Shown here: positions 55,165 through 63,682 of the stretch, piece by piece
Numbering within the stretch: the first letter of the stretch is position 1
Layout of the letters: the number at the start of each line of letters is the position of its first letter
Origin: Teichococcus rhizosphaerae
Lineage (GTDB): Bacteria > Pseudomonadota > Alphaproteobacteria > Acetobacterales > Acetobacteraceae
Reading direction: 5' to 3'
NCBI RefSeq assembly: GCF_002631185.1
Contig: NZ_PDNU01000010.1
Location: 124,001 to 188,000, forward strand
DNA: 64,000 bases
Notes under the pieces: model-generated
What the model saw: the letters and a program-made list of their open reading frames with translations, nothing else
Told to the model about the DNA's origin: nothing
Database searches by the model: none
Made by a program: the position numbers and the translations under genes

Positions 55165-57446
55165 CCGACACCACCGCCGTCCTGGGCTATGCCTGGCCGC
55201 TCGTCGTCTCTCCCGGCGAGGAGGTGGCCTTCCACCTGTCCAGCGCCACGCTGGACGGCGCGGAGGCCACGTTGCTGCGCGTCCGCTGCGCCGATCCCGA
55301 CCCGGACGGGCCGGGCCTGCGCTTCCACCAGCCCGGCTCGCCGGTCGATGGCCCCGTCGCGCTGCGCCACCAGCCGCTGCGCCCCGGCTCCTGCGCCATC
55401 ATCCCCGATGCGCCGGCGCTGCGCCGCCCAGGCGCCCTGTCGCTGGCCGCCTTCGTCTTTCCCACCGCCCCCGGCGGCACGGCGCAGACCCTCCTCGCCC
55501 GCTGGCGCGACGACACGGCCCAGGGCTGGCGTCTCGCGCTCGACAGCGAGGCGCGGCTCGAATTCACCATCGGCGCGGGGGGCCGCCTTTGGCGCGTCAC
55601 GGCCCCGCGCGCGGTGATGGAGCGGGAATGGATCTTCGTCACCGCCAGCTACGATCCCGCCTCTGGGCGGATCACCGTTTCCCAGGCCAGCCTCGACCCC
55701 CAGGCCGGGCGCGACACGGGCGGCAGCGCCAGCGCCGAGGCGCCAGCGGCCATCGCCTGGCCCGCCGACACCGCCCTCGTCATCGCCGCCCATGCGCTGG
55801 GGAGCGGCGCCGCCCCCCGCACCGGCGGGCATTTCGACGGCAAGATCGACCGCCCCCGCCTCCTTTCCGCCGCCCGGGACGAGGCCGCTTTGCGCGCCCT
55901 GGCCGAGAGCTTGGCGCCGCCGCCCGCCGAGCCGGACCTGGTCGCCGCCTGGGATTTCTCGCGCGACATGGCGACCGACATCGTCCGGGACCTCTCGGCC
56001 AACCGGCTGGATGGCCGGCTGCGCCAGATGCCCATGCGCGCCGCGACCGGCGCCAACTGGGATGGCCGCACCACGCAATCGACCGAGGCGCCCGAACTCT
56101 ACGGCGCCATCCATTTCCACAGCGACGACATGCACGACGCCGGCTGGTCGCCGGATCTGCGCCTCGCCATCCCCGAAGGCTGGCGCAGCGGCTTCTACGC
56201 GCTGCGCCTCCGCGCGCGGCAGGGAAGCGACGATCCGGTGGAAAGCTTCGTCGCCTTCTTCGTCCGCGCGCCGCTCGGCAAGCCGCGCTCGCAGCTCGCC
56301 TTCGTCGCCAGCACCGCGACCTTCCTGGCCTATGCCAACAGCGCGCTGCGGCTGGATCAGGTGCACGCGGAGGCCATGCTGGAAGGGCTCATCACCCTCT
56401 CGCGCGACGACGTCTACCTGCAGGAGCACCGCGAGCTCGGCCTCTCCACCTACGACACGCATAGCGACGGCAGCGGCTGGTGCTACTCCACCGCGAAGCG
56501 CCCGATCCTCAACATGCGGCCGCGCGGCGCCACCTTCAACTACGGCAACGACACGCACATCCTCGACTGGCTGGAGCAGATCGGCCAGGACCACGATATC
56601 GTCACCGATGACGACATCCACCGCCACGGTGCGCAGGCGCTGGCACCCTATCGCTGCGTCATCACCGGCTCGCATCCCGAGTATTTCAGCCGCTCGATGA
56701 TCGAGGCCTTCGATGCCTACCAGCGCGGCGGCGGGCGGCACATCTATCTCGGCGGCAACGGCTTCTACTGGCGCATCGGCTGGCACCCGACCGAGCCGCA
56801 CAGCATGGAGATCCGGCGCGGCATGATCGGGCTGCGCACCTGGGAAGGCGAGCCGGGCGAGAACGCCCTCTCCTTCACCGGCGAGCCTTCCGGCCTTTGG
56901 CGCGCCAGTGGCCGCCCGCCGCAACGGCTTGTCGGCGTGGGCTTCGACGCGCAGGTCTTCACCCGCTCCTACCCCTATGCGTGGCGCGAGCCGGCGCGCG
57001 ACCCGCGCATCGCCTGGGCGGTGGAGGGCATCGACCTCGACGCGCCGCTCGGCGATTTCGGGCTGCGTGGCGGCGGTGCGGCGGGGCTGGAGGTGGACCG
57101 CGTGGAGCCCACCCTCGGCTCCCCGCCCCACCTCCTCTGGCTCGCCACGGCGGACCGGCTGGACTATGGCGGCGTGCCCACGCTGGAGGAGCTGCGAACC
57201 CTGCACCGCGGCACCATGGGCGACCAGAACGCGCGGGTGCGGGCCGACATCGCCTTCTTCCCCACCGCGCGGGGCGGCGCCGTCTTCTCCACCGGCTCCA
57301 TCGCCTGGGCCTGCGCCCTGTCCCACAACGGCTACGACAATTCCGTCAGCCGCCTGACGGGCAATGTCCTCCGCCGCTTCCTCGATCCCAGCCCCTTCGA
57401 GGGCTTCGACAGCCAGAGCAGATCCCGATCAGATGGAAGCATCTGA
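55161..57446 (+). CDS. dmfA2: N,N-dimethylformamidase large (catalytic) subunit-like protein
   Basis: A 761-residue protein, the same length as the Paracoccus enzyme (about 762). It begins with a beta-rich part that includes a LamG/concanavalin-like domain (about 90-250), then the catalytic part. The metal region is recognisable as GSHPEYFS (His505, Glu507). Tyr391 (FLAYANS) and Tyr431 (STYDTHSDGSG) have nearly the spacing of the two iron-binding tyrosines that I recall from the DMFase structure. It hydrolyses formamides to formate and an amine; other N-acyl substrates are possible. ATGA overlap with the small subunit. The last residues (SQSRSRSDGSI) are encoded by a hairpin repeat. Confidence 0.85.
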   Translation: MTDTTAVLGYAWPLVVSPGEEVAFHLSSATLDGAEATLLRVRCADPDPDGPGLRFHQPGSPVDGPVALRHQPLRPGSCAIIPDAPALRRPGALSLAAFVFPTAPGGTAQTLLARWRDDTAQGWRLALDSEARLEFTIGAGGRLWRVTAPRAVMEREWIFVTASYDPASGRITVSQASLDPQAGRDTGGSASAEAPAAIAWPADTALVIAAHALGSGAAPRTGGHFDGKIDRPRLLSAARDEAALRALAESLAPPPAEPDLVAAWDFSRDMATDIVRDLSANRLDGRLRQMPMRAATGANWDGRTTQSTEAPELYGAIHFHSDDMHDAGWSPDLRLAIPEGWRSGFYALRLRARQGSDDPVESFVAFFVRAPLGKPRSQLAFVASTATFLAYANSALRLDQVHAEAMLEGLITLSRDDVYLQEHRELGLSTYDTHSDGSGWCYSTAKRPILNMRPRGATFNYGNDTHILDWLEQIGQDHDIVTDDDIHRHGAQALAPYRCVITGSHPEYFSRSMIEAFDAYQRGGGRHIYLGGNGFYWRIGWHPTEPHSMEIRRGMIGLRTWEGEPGENALSFTGEPSGLWRASGRPPQRLVGVGFDAQVFTRSYPYAWREPARDPRIAWAVEGIDLDAPLGDFGLRGGGAAGLEVDRVEPTLGSPPHLLWLATADRLDYGGVPTLEELRTLHRGTMGDQNARVRADIAFFPTARGGAVFSTGSIAWACALSHNGYDNSVSRLTGNVLRRFLDPSPFEGFDSQSRSRSDGSI

Positions 57447-57451
57447 TCGGG
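57424..57451. repeat. 12-bp perfect hairpin over the dmfA2 stop codon (REP-like)
   Basis: CCCGATCAGATG-GAAG-CATCTGATCGGG is a perfect stem-loop at 57424-57451; the TGA stop of the large subunit lies in its 3' arm (57444-57446). No T-run follows. Elements of this sequence type recur between genes in alphaproteobacteria, so it may be a dispersed palindromic repeat that has replaced the original gene end. Confidence 0.7.
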
Positions 57452-57566
57452 TGAAGATGCTCGCAAGAACATAAGGCTGAAGCAGTGGACGTGAGCCAAG
57501 GCGAACGGAAACTGCTCCAGGCACCAGGCACCACGCACACGGTGCCGCACAGGGAAACGTCCGATC

Positions 57567-59735
57567 ATGCAGCGCACCCCCATCTCCACCGACACCCCCT
57601 GGTTCCGGCTGGAGGTGGATGACGCGGACTGGGCGGCGGAAGACCCCGCCCAACTCGCCCGCTGGATGGAGCAGCTCCTGCTCATCCGCCGCTTCGAGGA
57701 GAAGATCCTGGAGCTGCACGGCCAGGGGCTGGTGCATGGCCCGGCGCACGCCTCCATCGGCCAGGAAGCCGGGGCGGTCGGCGCCATGTCGGTGCTGGGC
57801 ACGCAGGACAAGCTGAACGGCACGCACCGCGCGCACCACCAGATCCTGGCCAAGCTGCTGAACAGCGCCCTGCCCGAAGCCTACGACCCGCGCCGCGACG
57901 CGCCCGTGGACGCGGCGGGCGGTCTCGTCCGCCGCGCCATGGCGGAGATCATGGGCCTTTCGGAAGGGTTCTGCGGCGGGCGCGGCGGGTCGATGCACAT
58001 GCGCTGGGCGCCGGCCGGCATTGCCGGCACCAGCGCCATCATCGGCGGCAACCTGCCCCACGCGGTGGGCTACGGCCTGGCCGACAAGGTGCTGGGCCGC
58101 GACCATGTCTCGGTCGCCTTCTTCGGCGACGGCACGCTGATGGCCGGCCAGTCGCTGGAGGCCATCAACCTCGCCGCCCTCTACAACCTCCCCGTCATCT
58201 TCTTCCTGGAGAACAATTTCTACGCCGTCTCCACCCATGTCCGGGAGCAGACGCGCGAGACGCGGCTGACCACGCGTGGCGCCATGTTCGGCGTGCCCTC
58301 GGTGGAATGCGACGGCATGGACCTCGTCGCCGTGCGCCGCGCGATGCGATGGGCGGTGGAGACCATCCGCGAGCGCGGCGGCCCGGTTTTCGTCGAGGCC
58401 ATCCTCTACCGCTTCCTGCACCAGAGCGGGCCGCTGCTGGGCAGCCAGCTCGGCTACCGCGGCAAGGAGGAGGAGGCGCAATGGCAGGCGCGCGACCCGC
58501 TGGCCACCATGCCTGTGCGCTTGAAGGCCATGGGGGTGCTGGACGATGCGGGCCTCGCCGCGCTCGACGCCCGCGCCCGCCGCGTGGTGGAGGACGCCGC
58601 CGCCGCGCTCACCGAGATCCCGCGCGGTTCCAACGCGCCGCGGATCCGCGCCGGCGCCTTCCCGGACGTGGCGGAGATCGGCCGCGGCATCCGCGGCGAC
58701 CTTTCCGAGCTGTCCGGGGAACGCATCCTGGAAGCCGCCTCCGTCCCCGCCCAGGCGCGGGTGGAGATGAAGTATATCGACGCCGTCGCCGCCACGCTGG
58801 TCCGCAACATGGAGCGCGACCCGCGCATCGTCGTCATCGGCGAGGACGTGCACCGGCTGCGCGGCGGCGTCTCGGGCTCCACGCGCGGCGTGATGGAGCG
58901 CTTCCCCGAGCGGGTGTTCCCCACCCCCATCTGCGAGAACGGCTTCACCGGCATGGCGCTCGGCGCCGCCGTCTGCGGGCTGCGGCCCGTCGTGGACATC
59001 ATGTTCGGCGATTTCTGCATCGTCGCGGCCGACCAGATGTTCAACGGCATCGCCAAGTTCTCGCACATGTTCGGCGGCGGCTTCGGGGTGCCGCTGGTGG
59101 TGCGCGCCCGCGTCTCGCCCCAGGCGGGCTACGGCTCCCAGCACTCGATGGACCCCTCCGGGCTGTTCGCGCTCTACCCGGCCTGGCGGATCGTCTCCCC
59201 CGCGACGCCGCACGACTATGTCGGCCTGATGAACGCGGCGCTGCGCTGCGACGACCCGGTGCTGGTGATCGAGCACCAGGAGCTGTTCCAGACCACGGGG
59301 CCGGTGCCGAAGGATGACCTCGACTACATCGTCCCGCTCGGCCGCGCCCGCACCGCGCGGCCCGGCCGGGCCTGCACCGTCCTCACCTATTCCACCATGG
59401 TGGAGGCCAGCCTGCGGGCGGCGGAGGCGGCCGGGGTCGATGCCGAGGTCATCGACCTGCGCAGCCTCGATCCGGAGGGGCTGGACTGGCCCGCCATAGA
59501 AGCCAGCGTGCGCCGCACCAACCGTGTCCTCATCGCCGAGCAGACCGCGCGCGGCACCGGCCATGGCGCGCGCATCGCGCAGGAGATCCAGGAGCGCTGC
59601 TTCGACTGGCTGGACGCCGAGATCCTCCGCGTCGCCGGCGGCGCGGCGGCGCCCGTGGTGTCGCGCCCCCTCAACCTCGCGGCGCTGGCGGATGCGGGGG
59701 CGGTGGAAGCGGCCCTGCGCCGGCTGGCCCGATGA
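57567..59735 (+). CDS. Fused 2-oxoacid dehydrogenase E1 (alpha + beta)
   Basis: A 722-residue ThDP enzyme with both E1 subunits in one chain. The alpha half (to about residue 350) carries the cofactor motif GDGTLMAGQSLEAINLAAL followed by ENNFYAVST, and GGRGGSMHM. The beta half (from about 395) has IGEDVHRLRGGVSGST, ENGFTGMALGAAV and QAGYGSQHSMDP. It decarboxylates a 2-oxoacid as part of a complex, but no E2 or E3 gene is in the window. AGGGAAACG precedes the ATG. It is in line with the dmfA-like genes and followed at once by an aminotransferase. Confidence 0.9.
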   Translation: MQRTPISTDTPWFRLEVDDADWAAEDPAQLARWMEQLLLIRRFEEKILELHGQGLVHGPAHASIGQEAGAVGAMSVLGTQDKLNGTHRAHHQILAKLLNSALPEAYDPRRDAPVDAAGGLVRRAMAEIMGLSEGFCGGRGGSMHMRWAPAGIAGTSAIIGGNLPHAVGYGLADKVLGRDHVSVAFFGDGTLMAGQSLEAINLAALYNLPVIFFLENNFYAVSTHVREQTRETRLTTRGAMFGVPSVECDGMDLVAVRRAMRWAVETIRERGGPVFVEAILYRFLHQSGPLLGSQLGYRGKEEEAQWQARDPLATMPVRLKAMGVLDDAGLAALDARARRVVEDAAAALTEIPRGSNAPRIRAGAFPDVAEIGRGIRGDLSELSGERILEAASVPAQARVEMKYIDAVAATLVRNMERDPRIVVIGEDVHRLRGGVSGSTRGVMERFPERVFPTPICENGFTGMALGAAVCGLRPVVDIMFGDFCIVAADQMFNGIAKFSHMFGGGFGVPLVVRARVSPQAGYGSQHSMDPSGLFALYPAWRIVSPATPHDYVGLMNAALRCDDPVLVIEHQELFQTTGPVPKDDLDYIVPLGRARTARPGRACTVLTYSTMVEASLRAAEAAGVDAEVIDLRSLDPEGLDWPAIEASVRRTNRVLIAEQTARGTGHGARIAQEIQERCFDWLDAEILRVAGGAAAPVVSRPLNLAALADAGAVEAALRRLAR

Positions 59736-59762
59736 AAGCTGTTCTCGCCCGGCTTCAAAATA

Positions 59763-59772
59763 TGATATATCA
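59763..59772. promoter_or_regulatory. TGATATATCA operator (copy 2, perfect)
   Basis: A perfect 10-base palindrome in an AT-rich patch 25 bases before the aminotransferase ATG and just after the E1 stop. It suggests the aminotransferase has its own regulated promoter. Confidence 0.55.
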
Positions 59773-59797
59773 GAATCCGGCAATCGAGGATCGGTCC

Positions 59798-61093
59798 ATG
59801 TCGCAGGCCCTACGCCCCGAGGCGCCCAAGGGGGTGCCCCAAGGGACATCCGGTGGGAGCCTTGGCGGGAGCCCTGGCGGAACACCGTCGGACGCCGCGC
59901 TGCGCGCCCGCGCCCAGGCCGTCATTCCCGGCGGGCTCTGGGGCCACCTGAACGCGGCCCGGCTGCCGGAGGGCTACCCGCAATACTTCACCGCCGCCGA
60001 GGGCTGCCGGCTGCGCGACGCCGACGGGCGCGAATACATCGACTTCATGTGCTCCTGGGGGCCCATGGTCGTCGGCCACCGCCACCCCGCCGTCGAGGCC
60101 GCCGCCCGCCGCCAGGCCGAGCAGGGCGACTGCATGAACGGCCCCGCGCCCGTGCTGGTGGTGCTGGCCGAGCTGCTGGTGGACACCGTCGCCCATGCCG
60201 ACTGGGCGCTGTTCGCCAAGAACGGCACGGACGCGACCACGGCCTGCGTCACCATCGCCCGCGCCGGGACGGGCCGGCGCAAGGTGCTGGTCGCGCGCGG
60301 CTCCTACCATGGCGCCGTCCCCTGGTGCTCGCCCTCCCTGGCCGGCGTCACGGCCGAGGACCGGGCGCATCTCGTGGCCTTCGACTACAACGACACGAAC
60401 AGCCTCGATGCCGCCGCGGAGGCCGCGAAGGGCGACCTGGCGGCGGTGATCGTCACCGCCTTCCGCCACGATTTCGGCCGCCACCAGGAGATGCCCACGC
60501 CGGAATTCGCGCGCCACCTGCGCGCCCTGTGCGACGCCACGGGCGCCGCCCTGATCCTGGACGACGTGCGCGCGGGCTTCCGCATCGACCTCGCCGGCTC
60601 CTGGGAGCCGCTCGGGGTGCGGCCGGACCTGTCCGCCTTCAGCAAGGCCATCGCCAACGGCCACCCGCTTGCCGCCGTCACGGGGCGGGAGCGCTTCCGC
60701 CAGGCCGCGACGGAGGTCTACACCACCGGCTCCTTCTGGTGCGGCGCCGTGCCCATGGCCGCGGCCGTCGCCACCATCGGCGAGCTTCTCCGCATCGACG
60801 GGCCCGCGCATATGCGCGCCATGGGCGAGCGCCTCCGCGCGGGGCTCGACGCCCTGTCCCGCCGGTACCGCCTGCCCGTCCGCCAGACCGGCCCGGTGCA
60901 GATGCCGCTGATGATCTTCGACGACGACCCCGAATGGGCCAAGGGCGACCTGTTCTGCGCCACGGCGCTGCGGCACGGCGCCTATTTCCACCCCCGCCAC
61001 AACATGTTCCTCTCCTGCGCGCACGGGGAGGCGGAGATCGACCGCGCCCTGGAGGCGGCGGAGGCGGGCTTCCGCGCGGTGGCCGGACGGTAG
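59798..61093 (+). CDS. Class III (GSAM-like) aminotransferase
   Basis: A 431-residue PLP enzyme of the glutamate-1-semialdehyde aminomutase/omega-transaminase type: VIPGGLWGHLNAARL start, DADGREYIDFMCSWGPMVVGH, KNGTDATTACVTIAR, the PLP-binding Asp in LILDDVRAGFR and the Schiff-base lysine Lys283 in FSKAIANGHPLAAV. It moves an amino group or a 2-amino position. The start at 59798 (GAGGA upstream) excludes 22 residues of an open frame that cover the palindrome. About 25 residues at the N-terminus are Gly/Pro-rich. Its place after the E1 gene suggests handling of an amine product. Confidence 0.88.
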   Translation: MSQALRPEAPKGVPQGTSGGSLGGSPGGTPSDAALRARAQAVIPGGLWGHLNAARLPEGYPQYFTAAEGCRLRDADGREYIDFMCSWGPMVVGHRHPAVEAAARRQAEQGDCMNGPAPVLVVLAELLVDTVAHADWALFAKNGTDATTACVTIARAGTGRRKVLVARGSYHGAVPWCSPSLAGVTAEDRAHLVAFDYNDTNSLDAAAEAAKGDLAAVIVTAFRHDFGRHQEMPTPEFARHLRALCDATGAALILDDVRAGFRIDLAGSWEPLGVRPDLSAFSKAIANGHPLAAVTGRERFRQAATEVYTTGSFWCGAVPMAAAVATIGELLRIDGPAHMRAMGERLRAGLDALSRRYRLPVRQTGPVQMPLMIFDDDPEWAKGDLFCATALRHGAYFHPRHNMFLSCAHGEAEIDRALEAAEAGFRAVAGR

Positions 61094-61183
61094 GGGCGGG
61101 CGGCGGCGCCGGTCCCGCGCCGCCCGCGCGCGGCCCCCGGCAGGCGGAGCGCGCCCCCGGAGCGCGCCCCCAGGGGCAGGCGC

Positions 61184-62752
61184 TCAGACCTCCACCTGCC
61201 AGAACAGCGGAAAGCTCGACTGGATCATGTTCCGCAGCCGCGCGCGGTAGCCGGCGGGGCGGGAGAACTGACCCCACATCACGCTCGGCACCAGCTCATA
61301 GGCGGCGCGCTGGATGCGCTCGGCCACGTCGCGGCGCGTGGCCAGGTCGGGCGCGCGCGCGAAGTCCCGCAGCAGGGTGGTGATGCGCGGGTCGCAGCTC
61401 CGGCCGGGATAGTCCGAGCAGTTGTTGGCCACGTAGAAGTGGTTCAGCGGCGAGACCATGTCCACGCCGTTGGCATAGACCGGGAACAGGCTCCACCCGT
61501 CGGGCTTCGCGCGGCGCGCCAGCACCGTGCCCCAGTCCATCACCTGCTCGTCCACGGTGAAGCCGGCCTTCTTCATGTTCTCGGCCAGCACGTGCCCGGC
61601 GGTCTGCGAGATGGAGCCGGACACCTCCAGCATCACCACCGGCTCGCCCCTGTAGCCGGTGCGCGCCAGCTCCGCCTTCGCCGCCGCGAGGTCGAAGCGC
61701 GCCACCTCCGACCCGGCCGCCGTTTCCAGCGGCGCGTCGCACATCCAGAAGGAGGGGCAGCTCTCCACCCGGAAGCGCTGGGGGATGCCGATGGCGCCCA
61801 GGATCTCCTTCTGGTCCACGAGCTTCCACATCACCTTCCGCACGGCCGGGTCGGCGAAGGGGCCGCTCGCGTGGTTGAGGCGGAAATTGCCCTGGAACAT
61901 GTCGATGCCCTTCAGCTCCATCAGCCGCACGTCGCGGTTGCGGCCGAGGATCTCCAGGAAGTCGAAGGGCAGGTACTGCATGTAGTCGATCTCGCCCACG
62001 GTCAGGGCGTTCACCCCGGTGGTGTCGTCGGGCATGGTCTTGAGCACCAGCTCGTCGATCTTCACCACCTTGCCGCCGGCCAGGAAGTCCGCGGGCTCGG
62101 CGCGCGGGACGTAGCGCGCGTTGCGCCGCAGCACCATGCGGTCGCCCGTGCGCCACTGCTCGCGCACGAAGGTGAAGGGGCCGGAGCCGGTGATCTCGGT
62201 GATGCGCGCATCGCCCTCGGGCAGGATGCGGGCCGGCATGATGAAGGGCACGGGCGCGTTGGGCTTGCCCAGCACCTCCAGCATCAGGGGAAAGGGCTCC
62301 CTGAGCGCGATGGAGAAGCTGCGGGCGTCCTCGGCCCGCATCTCCCGCGCCGCCGCGAGCAGCATGCGCCCGAGGCTGTCGCGCACCGCCCAGCGCTTCA
62401 GCGAGGCGACGCAGTCGGCCGCCGTCACCGGCGCGCCGTCATGGAAGGCCAGGCCCTCGCGCAGGGTGAAGCGCCAGTCCAGCCCGTCGGCCGAGACGGT
62501 GTGGCCCTCCGCCATCTGCGGCCGCACCGTGCCGCGCGAATCCTGGGAGAACAGCGTGTCGAACACATGGTAGCCGAAGCTGCGGGTGATGGCCGCCGTG
62601 GTGGCGTGGGGGTCGAGGACCACCACCTCGGATTCCAGCATCACCGTGAGCGACCCCGCCGCCCGGGCGGGGCGCGGCGCCGACAGCAGCGCCGGCAGGG
62701 CGAGGGCGCCCGTCGCGAGAAGGCGGCGGCGCGTGGGGCTCGGATAGGGCAT
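61184..62752 (-). CDS. Family 5 extracellular solute-binding protein, second copy
   Basis: A 522-residue SBP_bac_5 protein with a signal peptide (TRRRLLATGALALPALLSA). It shares VVVLDPHATTAAITRSFGYHVFDTLFSQD, REGLAFHDGAPV and GSGPFTFV with the protein at 44549-46135, so the two are paralogues at both ends of the catabolic region. AGGAGG precedes the ATG. A TGATATATC site lies 91 bases upstream. No permease genes are adjacent. Confidence 0.92.
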   Translation of the reverse strand: MPYPSPTRRRLLATGALALPALLSAPRPARAAGSLTVMLESEVVVLDPHATTAAITRSFGYHVFDTLFSQDSRGTVRPQMAEGHTVSADGLDWRFTLREGLAFHDGAPVTAADCVASLKRWAVRDSLGRMLLAAAREMRAEDARSFSIALREPFPLMLEVLGKPNAPVPFIMPARILPEGDARITEITGSGPFTFVREQWRTGDRMVLRRNARYVPRAEPADFLAGGKVVKIDELVLKTMPDDTTGVNALTVGEIDYMQYLPFDFLEILGRNRDVRLMELKGIDMFQGNFRLNHASGPFADPAVRKVMWKLVDQKEILGAIGIPQRFRVESCPSFWMCDAPLETAAGSEVARFDLAAAKAELARTGYRGEPVVMLEVSGSISQTAGHVLAENMKKAGFTVDEQVMDWGTVLARRAKPDGWSLFPVYANGVDMVSPLNHFYVANNCSDYPGRSCDPRITTLLRDFARAPDLATRRDVAERIQRAAYELVPSVMWGQFSRPAGYRARLRNMIQSSFPLFWQVEV

Positions 62753-62842
62753 GGACGCCTCCTGTGTGCCGGGGGCGGTTTTCTCCGCCGTTCTGGCCGG
62801 TTCCCGCGCCATCCTACGGGATCGATGCGCCCGCGCAAGATA

Positions 62843-62852
62843 TGATATATCC
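62843..62852. promoter_or_regulatory. TGATATATCA-like operator (copy 3)
   Basis: TGATATATCC within AAGATATGATATATCC; one change from the perfect palindrome. It lies about 91 bases upstream of the family-5 binding-protein gene (minus strand), between it and the TetR gene. Confidence 0.5.
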
Positions 62853-62918
62853 TGCCGGCGGTGAGCTGCCCCCGGCCATGCCACGCTCCGCCCCGCCCTG
62901 CCCCGCGCGGGGCGCGCC

Positions 62919-63566
62919 TCAGGCGGCGGCCGCCTCCCGCCGCGTCCCGCGCAGGTAGATCCGCACCGCCCGGGCGATGCGCCGCCGCACCGCCTCCGCC
63001 GGGGGGGCGGGGATGACGCCCAGCAGCAGCCGGTGGTGGAAGGCGCCGAGCGCCATGCCCATGAGCATCTGCGCCGCCTCCCGCGCATCGCCGATCTCAT
63101 GGCCGCCGCCGCGCTCCAGCTCCGCCAGATAGGCCTCCAGCGCCAGCCGCGCCGTGCCCGTGCCCCGCCGCTCCGCCGCCGCCAGCAGCGCCGGGCTGTG
63201 GGTGTATTCGGCCATGATCATCCGCCGCTGGGAAACGGCGCCGGGGCTCAGGATCACGCGGCTGCTTTCCTCGAGGAACTCGGCCAGCGCCGCCTCGGGC
63301 TCCTTGGCGCGGTCGATCCGGATGCGGTGCACCGCCTCCTTGGAACGGTCGAGCAGGCCGAGGAAAAGATCCTCCTTGGAGCCGAACAGCTTGTAGATGG
63401 TCTTCTTGGAGCAGCCGGCGCGGCGGGCGATGCCGTCCATGGTGGCGACATGGAAGCCCTCCGCCGAGAAGGCGGCCTCCGCCGCCGCGAAGATGCGCGC
63501 GCGCATCGCCTCCGCATCGGCCGGCGGGGCGCAGGAGGGCCGGCGGCCTGTCACGGAATGTCGCAT
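62919..63566 (-). CDS. TetR-family repressor, probable RND efflux regulator
   Basis: About 215 residues with a clear TetR helix-turn-helix (ARIFAAAEAAFSAEGFHVATMD, then GCSKKTIYKLFGSKEDLFLGLL) and a TetR_C_7/AefR-like C-terminus. The start is uncertain: the ATG at 63566 lies inside a palindrome, and a TTG at 63584 with AAGGTGA upstream would add six residues. It is divergent from an RND adaptor gene, the usual AcrR/TtgR-type layout. Confidence 0.9.
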   Translation of the reverse strand: MRHSVTGRRPSCAPPADAEAMRARIFAAAEAAFSAEGFHVATMDGIARRAGCSKKTIYKLFGSKEDLFLGLLDRSKEAVHRIRIDRAKEPEAALAEFLEESSRVILSPGAVSQRRMIMAEYTHSPALLAAAERRGTGTARLALEAYLAELERGGGHEIGDAREAAQMLMGMALGAFHHRLLLGVIPAPPAEAVRRRIARAVRIYLRGTRREAAAA

Positions 63567-63654
63567 TCCGTCATTTTGCTGCAACGCGGTATCACCTTGA
63601 CGCCCATGCGGAAACTACCGAGTTTCCAGGTTAGCCGGAAATCCGCGGATTTCC
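63554..63654. promoter_or_regulatory. Operator array between tetR and the RND adaptor gene
   Basis: Three palindromes: CGGAATG-TCG-CATTCCG at 63554-63570 over the tetR start; GGAAACT-ACCG-AGTTTCC at 63610-63627; and the perfect GGAAATCCGCGGATTTCC at 63637-63654. The last two have the same 18-base size, share the GGAAA...TTTCC ends and lie 27 bases apart. They are likely TetR binding sites that silence the efflux operon. Confidence 0.6.
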
Positions 63655-63682
63655 AGACCGCCCCTGCCGCAGGACAGCCGAG

